Positions 50,656 through 58,702 of a stretch of DNA of 64,000 nt are shown one piece after another. The notes under the pieces were generated by a model that saw only the letters and a list, made by a program, of their open reading frames with translations, made no database searches and had not been told where the DNA came from. This DNA comes from an uncultured Muribaculaceae bacterium (GTDB taxonomy: Bacteria > Bacteroidota > Bacteroidia > Bacteroidales > Muribaculaceae), in contig CAMWJS010000002.1 in NCBI GenBank assembly GCA_947174635.1, positions 1 to 64,000 on the forward strand, given 5' to 3'. The stretch's first letter is position 1. The number at the start of each line of letters is the position of its first letter. Made by a program: the position numbers and the translations under genes.

Positions 50656-51855
50656 TCACGCCTTTTCTTTCACTTTGCAGCCTGCAAGAGCATGGCCGAT
50701 GCGGCTGAGGCTCTCGTCGATGACGCTGCGCGGGGTGGCTACGTTCATGCGCATGAAGCCTTCACCCTCTGTGCCGAACATGGCACCGTCGTTAAGCGCG
50801 AGCTTCGCATCCTTGATGAAGAAATGCATCAGCTGCTCATGGTTCATACCGAGGCCGCGGCAGTCGAGCCATATCAGGAACGAGGCCTGCGGACGATACA
50901 CCTTGATGCGTCCGTCCGAAATCCTTTTAAGCTCCTCGGTTACGTAGTCGATGTTGTCCTGTATGTATTCAAGAGCCTCGCCGAGCCACTCCTCGCCGTG
51001 GTTATAGGCGGCGATGGTGCCTATGGTGGCGAAACATGTAGGTGCGTTGAACTCATTGTTCTCCATCCACTCGAAGAAGCTTTTGCGCATCGCTTCGTCC
51101 TTGATTACGCACCACGAGCTGACGAGTCCGGGCACATTGAATGTCTTCGACGGAGCGCCGAGCATGATGCCGGTGCGGCGGGCGTTCTCGCTCACCGACA
51201 GATACGGTATGTGGGGTTTGCCTCCGAGCATCAGGTCGCCGTGGATTTCATCCGATACCACTATTACCCCCTCTTCGGCGCAGATGTCGGCCACGCGCCC
51301 GAGTGTCTCGCGGCTCCACTGTATGCCGATAGGGTTGTGGGGATTGCACAATATCATCATGCGCGGATGCTCGCGGCGGATTATCTCCTCAAGTCCGTCG
51401 ACATCCATCTCGTAGCTCTCCTCATAGCGCAACAGCGGGTTGTTGAGCACCACGCAGTCATTGCCCTCTATCAGGCGCTTGAACGGATGGTAGACCGGCG
51501 GCTGTATCACGATTTTGTCGCCGGGTTTGCAGAAGCGGTTGATTACGAAACCGATACCTTTCACAATACCCGGAATATAGGTCATCTCCTCGGGCGTTGT
51601 CTCGAACTCGTGGCGGCGGCGCAGCCAGTCGGCTATCGTGGGGAAGAAATCGCACGGGGTCGAGGCATAGCCATAGACGCGGTGGCTGATGCGGCGCTGC
51701 AATGCTTCGGTTATCTCGGGGCACACGCAGAAATCCATGTCGGCAATCCACATCGGCAGCAGGTTGTCGGCGTCAAACCACTTGTTTAGTTCACAATATT
51801 TTATGGCATCGCTATGCGAGCGGTCAATAACAGAATTAAAATCGTATTTTCCCAT
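50656..51855 (-). CDS. PatB/MalY-type PLP-dependent C-S lyase or aminotransferase
   Basis: A 399-residue fold-type I PLP enzyme. It begins KYDFNSVIDRSHSDAIKYCELNKWFDADNLLPMWIADMDF, the opening typical of MalY/PatB, and has the PLP Lys in LGAPSKTFNVPGLVSSW, VVSDEIHGDLML (Asp and Tyr-equivalent) and a substrate Arg near the C-terminus (GFMRMNVATPR). Members are cystathionine beta-lyases that release homocysteine, pyruvate and ammonia, or aminotransferases; the sequence does not decide. I start at the ATG at 51855; the frame upstream crosses the promoter. First gene of the unit with aroA. Confidence 0.9.
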   Translation of the reverse strand: MGKYDFNSVIDRSHSDAIKYCELNKWFDADNLLPMWIADMDFCVCPEITEALQRRISHRVYGYASTPCDFFPTIADWLRRRHEFETTPEEMTYIPGIVKGIGFVINRFCKPGDKIVIQPPVYHPFKRLIEGNDCVVLNNPLLRYEESYEMDVDGLEEIIRREHPRMMILCNPHNPIGIQWSRETLGRVADICAEEGVIVVSDEIHGDLMLGGKPHIPYLSVSENARRTGIMLGAPSKTFNVPGLVSSWCVIKDEAMRKSFFEWMENNEFNAPTCFATIGTIAAYNHGEEWLGEALEYIQDNIDYVTEELKRISDGRIKVYRPQASFLIWLDCRGLGMNHEQLMHFFIKDAKLALNDGAMFGTEGEGFMRMNVATPRSVIDESLSRIGHALAGCKVKEKA

Positions 51856-51881
51856 TGTGGTATTATAGATGAGTTCAACTA

Positions 51882-51889
51882 CAAAGATA
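51882..51889 (-). promoter_or_regulatory. Putative -7 promoter box for the PatB-aroA unit
   Basis: Minus-strand TATCTTTG fits TAnnTTTG; GTTG about 20 bases upstream. Confidence 0.6.
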
Positions 51890-51964
51890 CTACATAAATC
51901 GTCCGAAAGCAACTTTTTCCCACTCAAAAACACGGTGTGGCATTATAAAAATCGGGCTAAAAAA

Positions 51965-51996
51965 TTTGGGCGGGAAAAAAACTATTTTTATCTTTG
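51965..51996 (+). promoter_or_regulatory. Consensus promoter for the glycine cleavage cluster
   Basis: TTTG at 51965-51968 and TATCTTTG at 51989-51996 with a 20-base spacer: a full -33/-7 match. Transcript start expected near 52003, before the gcvT ATG at 52036. No glycine riboswitch can be fitted into the short leader. Confidence 0.85.
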
Positions 51997-52035
51997 AGAA
52001 AATGATTGAAAAATATTTATCTGCTACCTTTAACC

Positions 52036-53136
52036 ATGGAAAATATTAAGAAAACCTGCCTCCACGACAAGCATTTGGCGCTTGGGGCTCAGATGAGTCC
52101 GTTCGGTGGCTTTGATATGCCGATACAGTATGAGGGCATTGTCGAGGAGCATAATGCGGTGCGCAACGCATGCGGCATATTCGATGTCTCGCACATGGGC
52201 GAAGTGTTTGTCTCCGGACCCGACGCCATGCGGTTTGTCAATATGATTTTTACCAATTCTCTCGATGGTGCCGAACCGGGCAAATGCCTCTACGGCATGA
52301 TGCTGCATCCCGACGGGGGCACTGTCGACGACCTTCTTGTCTATGTGCAGGGCAACAACGATTATCTACTGGTCATCAACGCAGCCAACATCGATAAGGA
52401 CGTGGCGTGGATAATGAAAAACGCCGAAGGCTACGATGTCAAAATCGACCATCAGAGCGCCAATATCGGCGAGATAGCCGTGCAGGGCCCTGACGCTGAA
52501 GCGATATTGAAAAAAGTAACGGGACTCGACGCCCTCGCCGGTCTCACATTTTACACTTTCGGACATTTCAAAATCTACGGTGACAACGATGTCATCATAT
52601 CCCGCACCGGCTATACCGGAGAAGATGGTTTCGAGGTATATGCGCCGCATGATATCACCCGCATGCTTTGGGACGACCTCATTGCTGCCGGTGCAAAGCC
52701 GTGTGGCCTCGGGTGCCGCGATACTCTCCGTTTCGAGGTCGGTCTTCCCCTCTACGGCGATGAACTTGCCGATGACATATCGCCCATTGAGGCCTCGCTC
52801 GGCATGTTTGTAAAGACCGATAAACCGGAGTTTATAGGCCGTGATGCTGTGCTCTCGCAGAAAACCGCCGGAGCTTCCCGCAAACTTGTCGGCCTTGAAA
52901 TCCTCGACCGCGCGATTGCCCGTCACGGAGTCGAAGTGCTTGACGCTGACGACCATGTTATTGGCTTCGTCACGACAGGATACCGCGGCATCTCTGTCGA
53001 CAAGAGTCTGGCGATGGCGTTGATTGACGTCCGGTTTGCCGCTCTCGACACTCCGCTCCGCGTCCGTGTGCGCCGCAAGGTGTTCCCCGCAAAGGTAATA
53101 GCGAAGAAATTCTACAAAAAAAGCTACAAAAAATAA
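52036..53136 (+). CDS. gcvT: Glycine cleavage system T protein (aminomethyltransferase)
   Basis: Moves the methylene carbon from the lipoyl arm of H protein to tetrahydrofolate, freeing ammonia. The 366-residue protein has MPIQYEGIVEEHNAVRNACGIFDVSHMGE near residue 27-55, the folate-site Asp region (FDVSHMG), ISRTGYTGEDGFEVY (about 195) and RDTLRFEVGLPLYG. I use the ATG at 52036 because the promoter start lies only about 33 bases upstream. The basic tail (KKFYKKSYKK) is unusual but short. First gene of the complete gcv cluster. Confidence 0.95.
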   Translation: MENIKKTCLHDKHLALGAQMSPFGGFDMPIQYEGIVEEHNAVRNACGIFDVSHMGEVFVSGPDAMRFVNMIFTNSLDGAEPGKCLYGMMLHPDGGTVDDLLVYVQGNNDYLLVINAANIDKDVAWIMKNAEGYDVKIDHQSANIGEIAVQGPDAEAILKKVTGLDALAGLTFYTFGHFKIYGDNDVIISRTGYTGEDGFEVYAPHDITRMLWDDLIAAGAKPCGLGCRDTLRFEVGLPLYGDELADDISPIEASLGMFVKTDKPEFIGRDAVLSQKTAGASRKLVGLEILDRAIARHGVEVLDADDHVIGFVTTGYRGISVDKSLAMALIDVRFAALDTPLRVRVRRKVFPAKVIAKKFYKKSYKK

Positions 53137-53151
53137 AATTTCCACCCAAAG

Positions 53152-53187
53152 TCCGACCTGTCCGCCTCGTCCGACCCGTCCGACACC
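53152..53187. repeat. 9-bp tandem array, TCCGACCTG type (4 units)
   Basis: Units TCCGACCTG, TCCGCCTCG, TCCGACCCG, TCCGACACC between gcvT and gcvH, starting 15 bases after the gcvT stop. Confidence 0.88.
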
Positions 53188-53202
53188 AAAAACATAACCA
53201 CC

Positions 53203-53580
53203 ATGAAAACTTATTTCACCCCCACCCACGAGTATCTTACCGTCGACTCCGAAGGCAACGGCTTTGTCGGCATCACCGATTATGCACAGAAAGCCCTTGG
53301 CAACGTAGTTTATGTCGATATGCCTGAAGTTGGCGACGAATTTTCTGAAGGCGATGATTTCGGCGCTATCGAGAGCGTCAAGGCTGCTTCCGACCTGATT
53401 ATTCCAGCAAGCGGAGAGGTAATCGAAGTCAACGGTGCGCTTGAGGATAATCCCCGTCTCATCAACGAGGACGCAATGGCAAACTGGATTATCAAAATCC
53501 GCCTTACCGACCCCGCCGAGCTCGACTCGCTGATGGACCTTGATGCCTACATGGCCTACCTCGCTTCAGACCCCCACTGA
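53203..53580 (+). CDS. gcvH: Glycine cleavage system H protein
   Basis: The lipoylated carrier that shuttles the aminomethyl group between P, T and L proteins. The 125-residue hybrid-motif domain has the lipoyl-Lys at residue 60 in FGAIESVKAASDL and the neighbouring GNVVYVDMPEVGDEF. A C-terminal helix pair (DLDAYMAYLAS) is normal. It lies 66 bp after gcvT, with a 9-bp array in the gap. Confidence 0.96.
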   Translation: MKTYFTPTHEYLTVDSEGNGFVGITDYAQKALGNVVYVDMPEVGDEFSEGDDFGAIESVKAASDLIIPASGEVIEVNGALEDNPRLINEDAMANWIIKIRLTDPAELDSLMDLDAYMAYLASDPH

Positions 53581-53682
53581 TCTGCCTCCCCAAGCCATAC
53601 ACCAAAAAATTGAATTGCAAAAGCGATGCCATAATACCACTGCCATATCCGGCATGTCGTGTACAGGCTGATTGTGATCAAA

Positions 53683-53742
53683 GAAGGTGTTGCAAAACTC
53701 GATTTTAGTTGACCGCGGAAAGTTTAGTTCTGCAACACACTC
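53683..53742. repeat. Palindromic repeat, family 1 (shortest copy)
   Basis: Ends GAAGGTGTTGCAAAACTC (53683-53700) and AGTTCTGCAACACACTC (53726-53742) with a short CCGCGG-containing centre. Located in the gap between gcvH and gcvPA. Confidence 0.8.
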
Positions 53743-53836
53743 TGCGTTAACTGTCAGTAAGTTAGCCTCGGAGAGGCGTCTTGTGCTTTCAATCAGTCCC
53801 GCGCATCCTATGCAATTCCATAAACACAATAATATC

Positions 53837-55162
53837 ATGAGTCACAGATATTTTCCACATACCGACGAGGATAAGCGGATTATGCTCGAAAAATGCGGTG
53901 TCGGCAGCATCGAGGCGCTCTTTGCCGATATTCCCGCGGAGCTTCGCCTGCGCCGTCCCTACGCTCTGGGCAAACAGATGAGCGAGGTCGAGGTGCGCGA
54001 CTTTTTCAGCCGCCTCTCTGCCCGCTGCACTCCTCTTGCTTGCTTTGCCGGCAACGGACACTACGACCGTTACACCCCTTCGGTTGTCACTTCGATGCTC
54101 TCCCGCAGCGAGTTCCTTACATCATACACTCCTTATCAGCCTGAAATCTCGCAGGGTACACTGCAATATATCTTCGAGTACCAGACCATGATGGCACGTC
54201 TTACCGGCATGGAGATTTCCAACGCCTCGCTCTACGACGGCGCCACCGCCACGGCTGAAGCCATGATTTTGGCTTCGGGCAATTCGCGCAAGCGTCCCCG
54301 CGTGGCCTATTCCTCCACGCTCTGCGACGCTGTCGTGGAGACGCTTCGCACCTATGCCCGCTATCACGGCATCGACATCGTTGCCATCCCCGAAGATGGC
54401 GGTGTCACCTCAGTCGAGGCTCTGCAGAGTCTGCTCGCCGATGGCAATATCGGCGGTGTCATCCTGCCACAGCCCAACAAATACGGTATCATCGAGGATT
54501 TTACAGGCCTTTCCGACGCAATCCATGCCGCAGGGGCTCTGTTCATAATCAACAGTGTGGCCATCGACCTCGCCACCTTGCGTTCTCCCGGCGAGTGGGG
54601 CGCGGATATTGCTGTCGGCGACGCGCAGTCGCTCGGCATCCCGCTCAGTTTCGGCGGTCCCTATCTGGGCTATATGGCCGCAGGCAAGTCGCTGATGCGC
54701 AAACTGCCGGGGCGCATTGTCGGCGCTACAGTAGATGCTTCGGGTCAGCGTACCTTCGTGCTCACCCTGCAGGCCCGCGAGCAGCATATCCGCCGTGAGA
54801 AAGCAACTTCAAATATCTGTTCCAACCAGGGGCTGATGGCTCTGTTCGTCACCATATACATGTCGCTGATGGGCGACGAGGGGTTGCGTAAAGTCAACAG
54901 TATCAGTGCGGCGGGTGCCCATTATCTTGCCCGCGAACTTGAACTGACGGGCAAGATGCGTCTCTCTTTCCCCGACCGTCCGTTCCTCAACGAGTTCGAG
55001 ATGACTACCTCCATTCCGGCTGAGAGAATAATCGACGCTCTCGCGGCCAAAGACATTCTTGCCGGAGTCGCCACGGCTCCCGACCGATTGCTTGTCGCAG
55101 TGACCGAGATGCGCACTGCCGACGAAATAAACCGTTATATATCAACCGTCAAAGCCTTGTAG
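53837..55162 (+). CDS. gcvPA: Glycine dehydrogenase (decarboxylating) subunit 1
   Basis: The first half of the split P protein, which decarboxylates glycine together with GcvPB. The 441 residues include YTPYQPEISQGTLQYIFEYQTMMARLTGMEISNASLYDGATATAEAM, characteristic of P-protein alpha subunits, and SLGIPLSFGGPYLGYMA. I start at MSHRYFPHTDEDKR (53837), since the upstream part of the frame runs through a repeat. Separated by 2 bp from gcvPB. Confidence 0.95.
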   Translation: MSHRYFPHTDEDKRIMLEKCGVGSIEALFADIPAELRLRRPYALGKQMSEVEVRDFFSRLSARCTPLACFAGNGHYDRYTPSVVTSMLSRSEFLTSYTPYQPEISQGTLQYIFEYQTMMARLTGMEISNASLYDGATATAEAMILASGNSRKRPRVAYSSTLCDAVVETLRTYARYHGIDIVAIPEDGGVTSVEALQSLLADGNIGGVILPQPNKYGIIEDFTGLSDAIHAAGALFIINSVAIDLATLRSPGEWGADIAVGDAQSLGIPLSFGGPYLGYMAAGKSLMRKLPGRIVGATVDASGQRTFVLTLQAREQHIRREKATSNICSNQGLMALFVTIYMSLMGDEGLRKVNSISAAGAHYLARELELTGKMRLSFPDRPFLNEFEMTTSIPAERIIDALAAKDILAGVATAPDRLLVAVTEMRTADEINRYISTVKAL

Positions 55163-55164
55163 CC

Positions 55165-56622
55165 ATGAACAACAAACTTTACGACAAACTCATTTTCGAG
55201 CTTTCACGTCAAGGCCGTCGCGGTTACTCGCTTCCCGAAACGGCTTTTCCCGATGCTGTCGGTTCAATTCCCGAAAATCTTCTCCGCAAGTCGGAGATTG
55301 GATTGCCGCAGGTCGACGAACTCACCGTCGTGCGCCATTACACCAACATGTCGACCAACAATTTCGGCGTCGACACCGGTTTCTATCCCCTCGGTTCATG
55401 TACGATGAAGTACAATCCGAAAATCAACGAGGAGATGGCCGCCGCTCCGGTCATTGCGGCCATGCACCCCGACCAGCCGGCGCGTTTCAGTCAGGGCGCT
55501 CTCGCCATCTACCACTCTCTCGCTTCGGCATTGGCCGAAATAGGGGGTATGGCTGAGTTCACGCTAAATCCCTACGCCGGTGCGCACGGCGAACTGACAG
55601 GCCTCATGCTCGCACGCGCCTACCACGACTCGCGCGGTGATAAGAAACGTACAAAGGTCATAATCCCCGACTCTGCCCACGGAACCAATCCGGCGAGTGC
55701 GGCGGTGGCCGGCCTTAAGGTTGTGCCGGTAAAGAGCCTTCCCGACGGCACTGTCGATGTCGAAGCGCTCGCTCCGTTGCTCGACGACACTGTGGCGGCG
55801 ATGATGATGACCAATCCCAACACTCTCGGCATATTCGAACGTCAGATACCGCAGATTGCCAAAATGGTGCATGATGCGGGCGCGCTCCTCTATTACGACG
55901 GCGCCAACCTAAATCCGATGCTCGGCATCGCCCGCCCCGGCGACATGGGCTTCGACATAATGCACATCAACCTGCACAAGACTTTCTCTACTCCGCATGG
56001 CGGCGGTGGTCCCGGCTCGGGTCCCGTAGGCGTTCGCGCCGGTCTGGAACATCTGCTCCCAAATCCGCGTGTCGTAAAGAAAGATGACGGCACCTACGAT
56101 ATTGTATCTTCACCCGATTCAATGGGGCGCGTAAGTTCCACTCTCGGCAATTTCGCCGTGCAGATGCGCGCGCTGAGCTACATACTCTCGCTCGGTTCCG
56201 ACGGCCTTATGGAGGCTGGCGGTCTCGCCACTCTCAACGCCAACTACATCAAGGAGTCGTTGCGCGACCTCTATGACCTCCCTGTCGACACTGTCTGCAA
56301 GCATGAGTTCGTATTCGACGGACTGAAAGACAAATCGACCGGCGTCACTACACTCAACGTCGCCAAGCGTCTGCTCGACTACGGTTTCCACGCTCCGACA
56401 ATCTATTTCCCGCTCCTCTTCCACGAGTCGCTGATGATTGAGCCTACCGAAACCGAGAGCCTCGACACTATCGACAGTTTTATCGCCGTGATGCGCGACA
56501 TAGCGCACGAGGCGGCTGCCGACCCCGAAATGGTGAAAACGGCTCCGCACACCACCCCGGTGCGCCGTCCCGACGACACCGAGGCTGCCCTCCATCCACG
56601 TCTCACCTTCGACGAACTCTGA
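55165..56622 (+). CDS. gcvPB: Glycine dehydrogenase (decarboxylating) subunit 2
   Basis: The PLP-carrying half of the split P protein. The 485 residues have MGxxTMKYNP-type GSCTMKYNPKINEEMA, AGAHGELTGLM, DSAHGTNPASAAVAG, DGANLNPMLGIARPGDMGFDIMHINLHKTFSTPHGGGG with the PLP Lys in HKTFSTPHGG, and a C-terminal THGGFHAPTIYFPLLFHES-like closing. Removes CO2 from glycine, passing the aminomethyl group to GcvH. The start is 2 bp after gcvPA stop. Confidence 0.96.
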   Translation: MNNKLYDKLIFELSRQGRRGYSLPETAFPDAVGSIPENLLRKSEIGLPQVDELTVVRHYTNMSTNNFGVDTGFYPLGSCTMKYNPKINEEMAAAPVIAAMHPDQPARFSQGALAIYHSLASALAEIGGMAEFTLNPYAGAHGELTGLMLARAYHDSRGDKKRTKVIIPDSAHGTNPASAAVAGLKVVPVKSLPDGTVDVEALAPLLDDTVAAMMMTNPNTLGIFERQIPQIAKMVHDAGALLYYDGANLNPMLGIARPGDMGFDIMHINLHKTFSTPHGGGGPGSGPVGVRAGLEHLLPNPRVVKKDDGTYDIVSSPDSMGRVSSTLGNFAVQMRALSYILSLGSDGLMEAGGLATLNANYIKESLRDLYDLPVDTVCKHEFVFDGLKDKSTGVTTLNVAKRLLDYGFHAPTIYFPLLFHESLMIEPTETESLDTIDSFIAVMRDIAHEAAADPEMVKTAPHTTPVRRPDDTEAALHPRLTFDEL

Positions 56623-56647
56623 CTCTGTCAAAACACAAATAGTTCTG

Positions 56648-56669
56648 TGTGCGCGTTCTATCGCGCACA
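56648..56669 (+). terminator. Hairpin after gcvPB
   Basis: TGTGCGCG / CGCGCACA, 8-bp stem with a 6-base loop, no T run. Possible terminator or processing site. Confidence 0.4.
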
Positions 56670-56689
56670 TTTACTGCTAAATCAACCGA

Positions 56690-56755
56690 TAAGTAACTGT
56701 TTAAAATAATTTTGAACAGTTACTTACTATAAAATAATTTTGAACAGTTACTTGT
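56690..56755. repeat. Palindromic repeat, family 2 (compact form)
   Basis: Left arm TAAGTAACTGTTTAAAATAA and right arm TTTTGAACAGTTACTT meet almost directly; a second right arm (about 56731-56753) follows. It fills the gap before lpdA, ending one base before its ATG. Confidence 0.88.
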
Positions 56756-56756
56756 T

Positions 56757-58058
56757 ATGAAATATATTATTATAGGCGCCGGCCCGGGTGGCTACGAACT
56801 CGCCGCGATGCTGTCGCGTCAGTCCCACGAAGTGACTCTCATCGAACGCGACAGCCTCGGTGGCACATGTCTCAACCGCGGTTGCATTCCCACCAAAGTC
56901 ATGGCGCATGCGGCGGCGCTCCTGCGTTCTGCCGCCGGTGCCGCCTCCTATGGCATCGGCATCGCTGCCCCCTCGGTCGATTTCGGCGCGTTGCTCGCGC
57001 GTCGGGCTGAGATTGTAGGCAATCTTCGATCCGGCATCGAGATGCTTCTCGGCGGCGTCAGTATCATCCGCGGCGAGGCGCGTTTCGTCGCACCGAAAAC
57101 CGTTGAGGTCAACGGCGAGCATATCACGGCCGACCGTATTGTCATCGCCACAGGTTCAACATCGGCTGTCCTGCCTGTGCCGGGAGCCGACCATGCCATA
57201 TCGTCCGACGGCCTTCTGGCTCTCGATTCTGTTCCCGACTCGCTCGCCATCATTGGCGGCGGTGTCATCGGCATGGAGTTTGCCTCGATATTTGCCGCTC
57301 TCGGAAGCAAGGTGACGGTGATGGAATATTTCAAGGAAGTCCTTCCGCAATTCGACAAGGATATTGCCAAGCGTCTGCGTCAGTCGATGGCTTCGGCGGG
57401 CGTCACGTTTGTCACCGGCGCACAGGTCACGGCCATAGAGCCGGGCACAGTCCGCTATCACTCCGGCTCAAAAGAGGGCATTGTGGAGGCGTCGGTGATA
57501 GCTATGGCTGTAGGCCGCCGTCCCAATCTGCCGCAGGGGCTTGATGTTGCGGGCGTTGAGACGGAGCGGGGTGCGATAGCCGTCGACCGCGCCACCATGC
57601 GCACCACGGCCCCCGGTGTCTATGCCATTGGCGATGTCAACGGCATCTGCATGCTTGCCCATGTCGCTTCGGCACAGGCTCGTGTCGTGGCGGGCGAGGA
57701 TGTTGTCGCCGATGTCATCCCGTCGGTAGTGTTTACAGCTCCCGAAGCCGCTATGGTAGGCATGACCGAACAGCAGTGCAAGGATGCCGGCATGACGGTA
57801 CGGGTGGCCAAAGTCCCGTTCCGTGGCAACGGCAAGGCCATGACGATAGGGGAGACCGACGGTCTCGTGAAACTGATTGCCGATACGGCATCAGGCACAG
57901 TGGCCGGCTGCCAGATAGTAGGCCCGCACGCCGCCGACCTCATAGAAGAGATTGCCGTAGTGATAGCCAACAAGCTGCCGGTAACAGCCGTCACCCGCAC
58001 AATTCATCCCCACCCCACGCTATGCGAAGCGGTAGCTGCCGCCGCGGCAATGCTATGA
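56757..58058 (+). CDS. lpdA: Dihydrolipoyl dehydrogenase (L protein)
   Basis: Reoxidises the lipoyl arm of GcvH using FAD and NAD. The 433 residues contain the FAD loop IIGAGPGGYELAAML, redox Cys 38 and Cys 43 in GGTCLNRGCIPTK, the NAD loop IIGGGVIGMEFASIF, APGVYAIGDVNG, and the dimer-site HPHPTLCEAV with catalytic His and Glu. It is somewhat shorter than the usual 460-475 residues. Position directly behind gcvPB marks it as the L protein of this system, though it may also serve 2-oxoacid dehydrogenases. Confidence 0.95.
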   Translation: MKYIIIGAGPGGYELAAMLSRQSHEVTLIERDSLGGTCLNRGCIPTKVMAHAAALLRSAAGAASYGIGIAAPSVDFGALLARRAEIVGNLRSGIEMLLGGVSIIRGEARFVAPKTVEVNGEHITADRIVIATGSTSAVLPVPGADHAISSDGLLALDSVPDSLAIIGGGVIGMEFASIFAALGSKVTVMEYFKEVLPQFDKDIAKRLRQSMASAGVTFVTGAQVTAIEPGTVRYHSGSKEGIVEASVIAMAVGRRPNLPQGLDVAGVETERGAIAVDRATMRTTAPGVYAIGDVNGICMLAHVASAQARVVAGEDVVADVIPSVVFTAPEAAMVGMTEQQCKDAGMTVRVAKVPFRGNGKAMTIGETDGLVKLIADTASGTVAGCQIVGPHAADLIEEIAVVIANKLPVTAVTRTIHPHPTLCEAVAAAAAML

Positions 58059-58066
58059 CAACGAAG

Positions 58067-58111
58067 CCCGACCGGTCTGACATCTCTGACACGTCCGACC
58101 GGTCGGACTCC
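58067..58111. repeat. 9-bp tandem array, TCCGACCGG type (5 units)
   Basis: Units CCCGACCGG, TCTGACATC, TCTGACACG, TCCGACCGG, TCGGACTCC, beginning 8 bases after the lpdA stop. Confidence 0.88.
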
Positions 58112-58142
58112 CCATAAAAATCATCTAAAAATACATCCGGTA

Positions 58143-58688
58143 ATGATAGAAGAAATACTCCGACACAACAGACAATTCGTTGAAAACAAAGGCTACGAGC
58201 CATTCATCACCAACAAATATCCCGACAAGAAAATCGCCATCCTGTCGTGCATGGACACGCGCCTTACCGAACTGCTTCCCGCGGCGCTCGGCATCAGGAA
58301 CGGCGACGTCAAACTGATTAAAAACGCCGGCGGTATCATATCCCACCCGTTCGGCTCGGTGATACGGTCATTGATGGTCGCAATCTACGAACTTCATGTC
58401 GAGGAGGTGATGGTCGTTGCCCATAGCGACTGCGGCGCATGCCACATGAGTGCCGAGAGCATGATAGAACACATGCTCCAGCGCGGCATCAAGCAGGAGA
58501 CAATCGACATGATACGCTTCTGCGGCATCGACTTCGAGAAATGGCTCTACGGCTTCGGCGACACCCGTAAAAGCGTCACGGATACCGTCACTGCCATCCG
58601 CAATCATCCCCTCATACCCCACGACATCTCCATCCGCGGATTCATAATCGACTCCACCACCGGTGCCCTTGAGGAAGTGCAGTGTTGA
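58143..58688 (+). CDS. Beta-class carbonic anhydrase
   Basis: Interconverts CO2 and bicarbonate in the cytoplasm. The 181-residue protein has all zinc and catalytic residues: Cys 36, Asp 38 and Arg 40 in ILSCMDTRL, and His 94 and Cys 97 in VVAHSDCGAC. The short form lacks the C-terminal extension of plant-type enzymes, as in the small beta-CAs of many bacteria. It lies 84 bp after lpdA on the same strand, so CO2 made by the glycine cleavage system may be hydrated by a product of the same region (inference). Convergent with the fimbrial gene at 58703. Confidence 0.93.
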   Translation: MIEEILRHNRQFVENKGYEPFITNKYPDKKIAILSCMDTRLTELLPAALGIRNGDVKLIKNAGGIISHPFGSVIRSLMVAIYELHVEEVMVVAHSDCGACHMSAESMIEHMLQRGIKQETIDMIRFCGIDFEKWLYGFGDTRKSVTDTVTAIRNHPLIPHDISIRGFIIDSTTGALEEVQC

Positions 58689-58702
58689 TTATAGCTTTGG
58701 CA

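Noticed and set aside
51856-52035. Glycine riboswitch upstream of gcvT
   Set aside because: The expected leader is only about 33 nt, too short for the aptamer, and no paired glycine-aptamer motifs are visible.
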